Source: Holophagaceae bacterium (GTDB taxonomy: Bacteria > Acidobacteriota > Holophagae > Holophagales > Holophagaceae). From it: a stretch of DNA of 5,068 bases. Below the pieces are notes generated by a model. The model saw only the letters and a list, made by a program, of their open reading frames with translations, did not search any database and had not been told where the DNA came from. A program made the position numbers and the translations under genes. Below, in pieces: positions 4,793-5,068 of this stretch. Position 1 is the stretch's first letter, and every line of letters starts with the position of its first letter. The DNA lies in assembly GCA_025355915.1 (NCBI GenBank), contig JANXYT010000363.1:1-5068 (forward strand). Direction: 5' to 3'.

Positions 4793-5068
4793 TCAGAGCG
4801 CCGGATCCATCCAGGGCAGCACCTCGCTGGGGCGCCCCGCCACATTGCCCAGGCGCACGGCCACGATCACGATCCAGCCCTGGGGCCGCTGCAGCGATTT
4901 CAGATCCATGATGAGTTCCTCGCCGGGCCCAGGCAGGTCCGGACGCCGCCGCTCCAGCACCACCTCGCCTCGACTGAAGACCTCTTCAGGTGTGGGTTTG
5001 GCCAGGCCAAGGGGAAGGTAGAGCACCCGCACGACCTCGACGCCCTTGAGGGTGTCACCCTTCACATC
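4793..5068 (-). CDS. Hypothetical protein, C-terminal part or nearly complete small protein (runs to the right edge)
   Basis: The minus frame is open from the window edge to a TGA at 4795-4793, giving 91 residues, and codon use is strongly GC3-biased like the real genes here. I do not recognise the family. The protein has beta-like stretches VEVVRVLYLPLGLA and GWIVIVAVRLG, a charged middle (RGEVVLERRRPDLPGPGEEL) and the C-terminus SEVLPWMDPAL. No transmembrane helix, lipobox or catalytic motif is evident. A methionine lies at 5065, but only three bases are visible before it, so the true start may be there or outside the window. The gene converges on coaBC with an 18-bp gap in which I see no terminator hairpin. 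The shorter plus-strand frame over the same region looks like its shadow. Confidence 0.65.
   Translation of the reverse strand, partial: DVKGDTLKGVEVVRVLYLPLGLAKPTPEEVFSRGEVVLERRRPDLPGPGEELIMDLKSLQRPQGWIVIVAVRLGNVAGRPSEVLPWMDPAL

Noticed and set aside
4764..4800. GGCC-rich sequence between coaBC and the convergent frame as a terminator
   Set aside because: Only 4-bp GGCC repeats with no stable stem and no T-tract.
4758..5021. Plus-strand 87-codon frame after coaBC
   Set aside because: Ser/Arg/Pro-rich translation and overlap with the end of coaBC; the minus frame over the same bases has gene-like codon use.

Overview
This is a GC-rich, gene-dense chromosomal window with strong G/C preference at third codon positions. 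The short RpoZ sequence and the overall gene style suggest an Acidobacteriota bacterium of the Holophaga/Geothrix kind. That assignment is an inference from memory of protein style, not a database result. No rRNA, tRNA, CRISPR array, insertion sequence or phage gene was seen.

Left half (1-2671, minus strand): a drug-efflux-type operon read right to left. It runs from a TetR-family regulator (1899-2588) to a lipoprotein HlyD/YbhG-like membrane fusion protein (938-1888), an ABC ATPase resembling the first nucleotide-binding half of YbhF (54-941), and the first codons of a further gene running off the left edge. The genes are 10 nt apart or overlap. The order matches the E. coli cecR(ybiH)-ybhG-ybhF-ybhS-ybhR operon, except that the ATPase here is a single half and the second half is expected beyond the window. 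A perfect 18-bp palindrome lies just upstream of the regulator, with a degenerate 13/18 copy 52 bp further upstream. Together they look like a two-site TetR operator.

Middle (2672-3095): a 17-bp perfect-stem intrinsic terminator separates the efflux operon from rpoZ (RNA polymerase omega, minus strand, 2724-3008). rpoZ has a recognisable extended -10 promoter.

Right half (3096-5068): on the plus strand, a DinB/YfiT-like putative metalloprotein (3096-3566) overlaps by one base the bifunctional coenzyme A enzyme CoaBC (3566-4774). A convergent minus-strand reading frame of unknown function (4793 to the window edge) follows 18 bp later. rpoZ and coaBC are often co-directional neighbours in bacteria. 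Here they are still close but divergent, with the DinB-like gene between them.

The window is mostly ordinary core genes plus one regulated exporter operon. I found no clearly undescribed system. The most useful observations are the paired operator, the ATPase with proline in place of the H-loop histidine, and the inverted repeat at the left edge.
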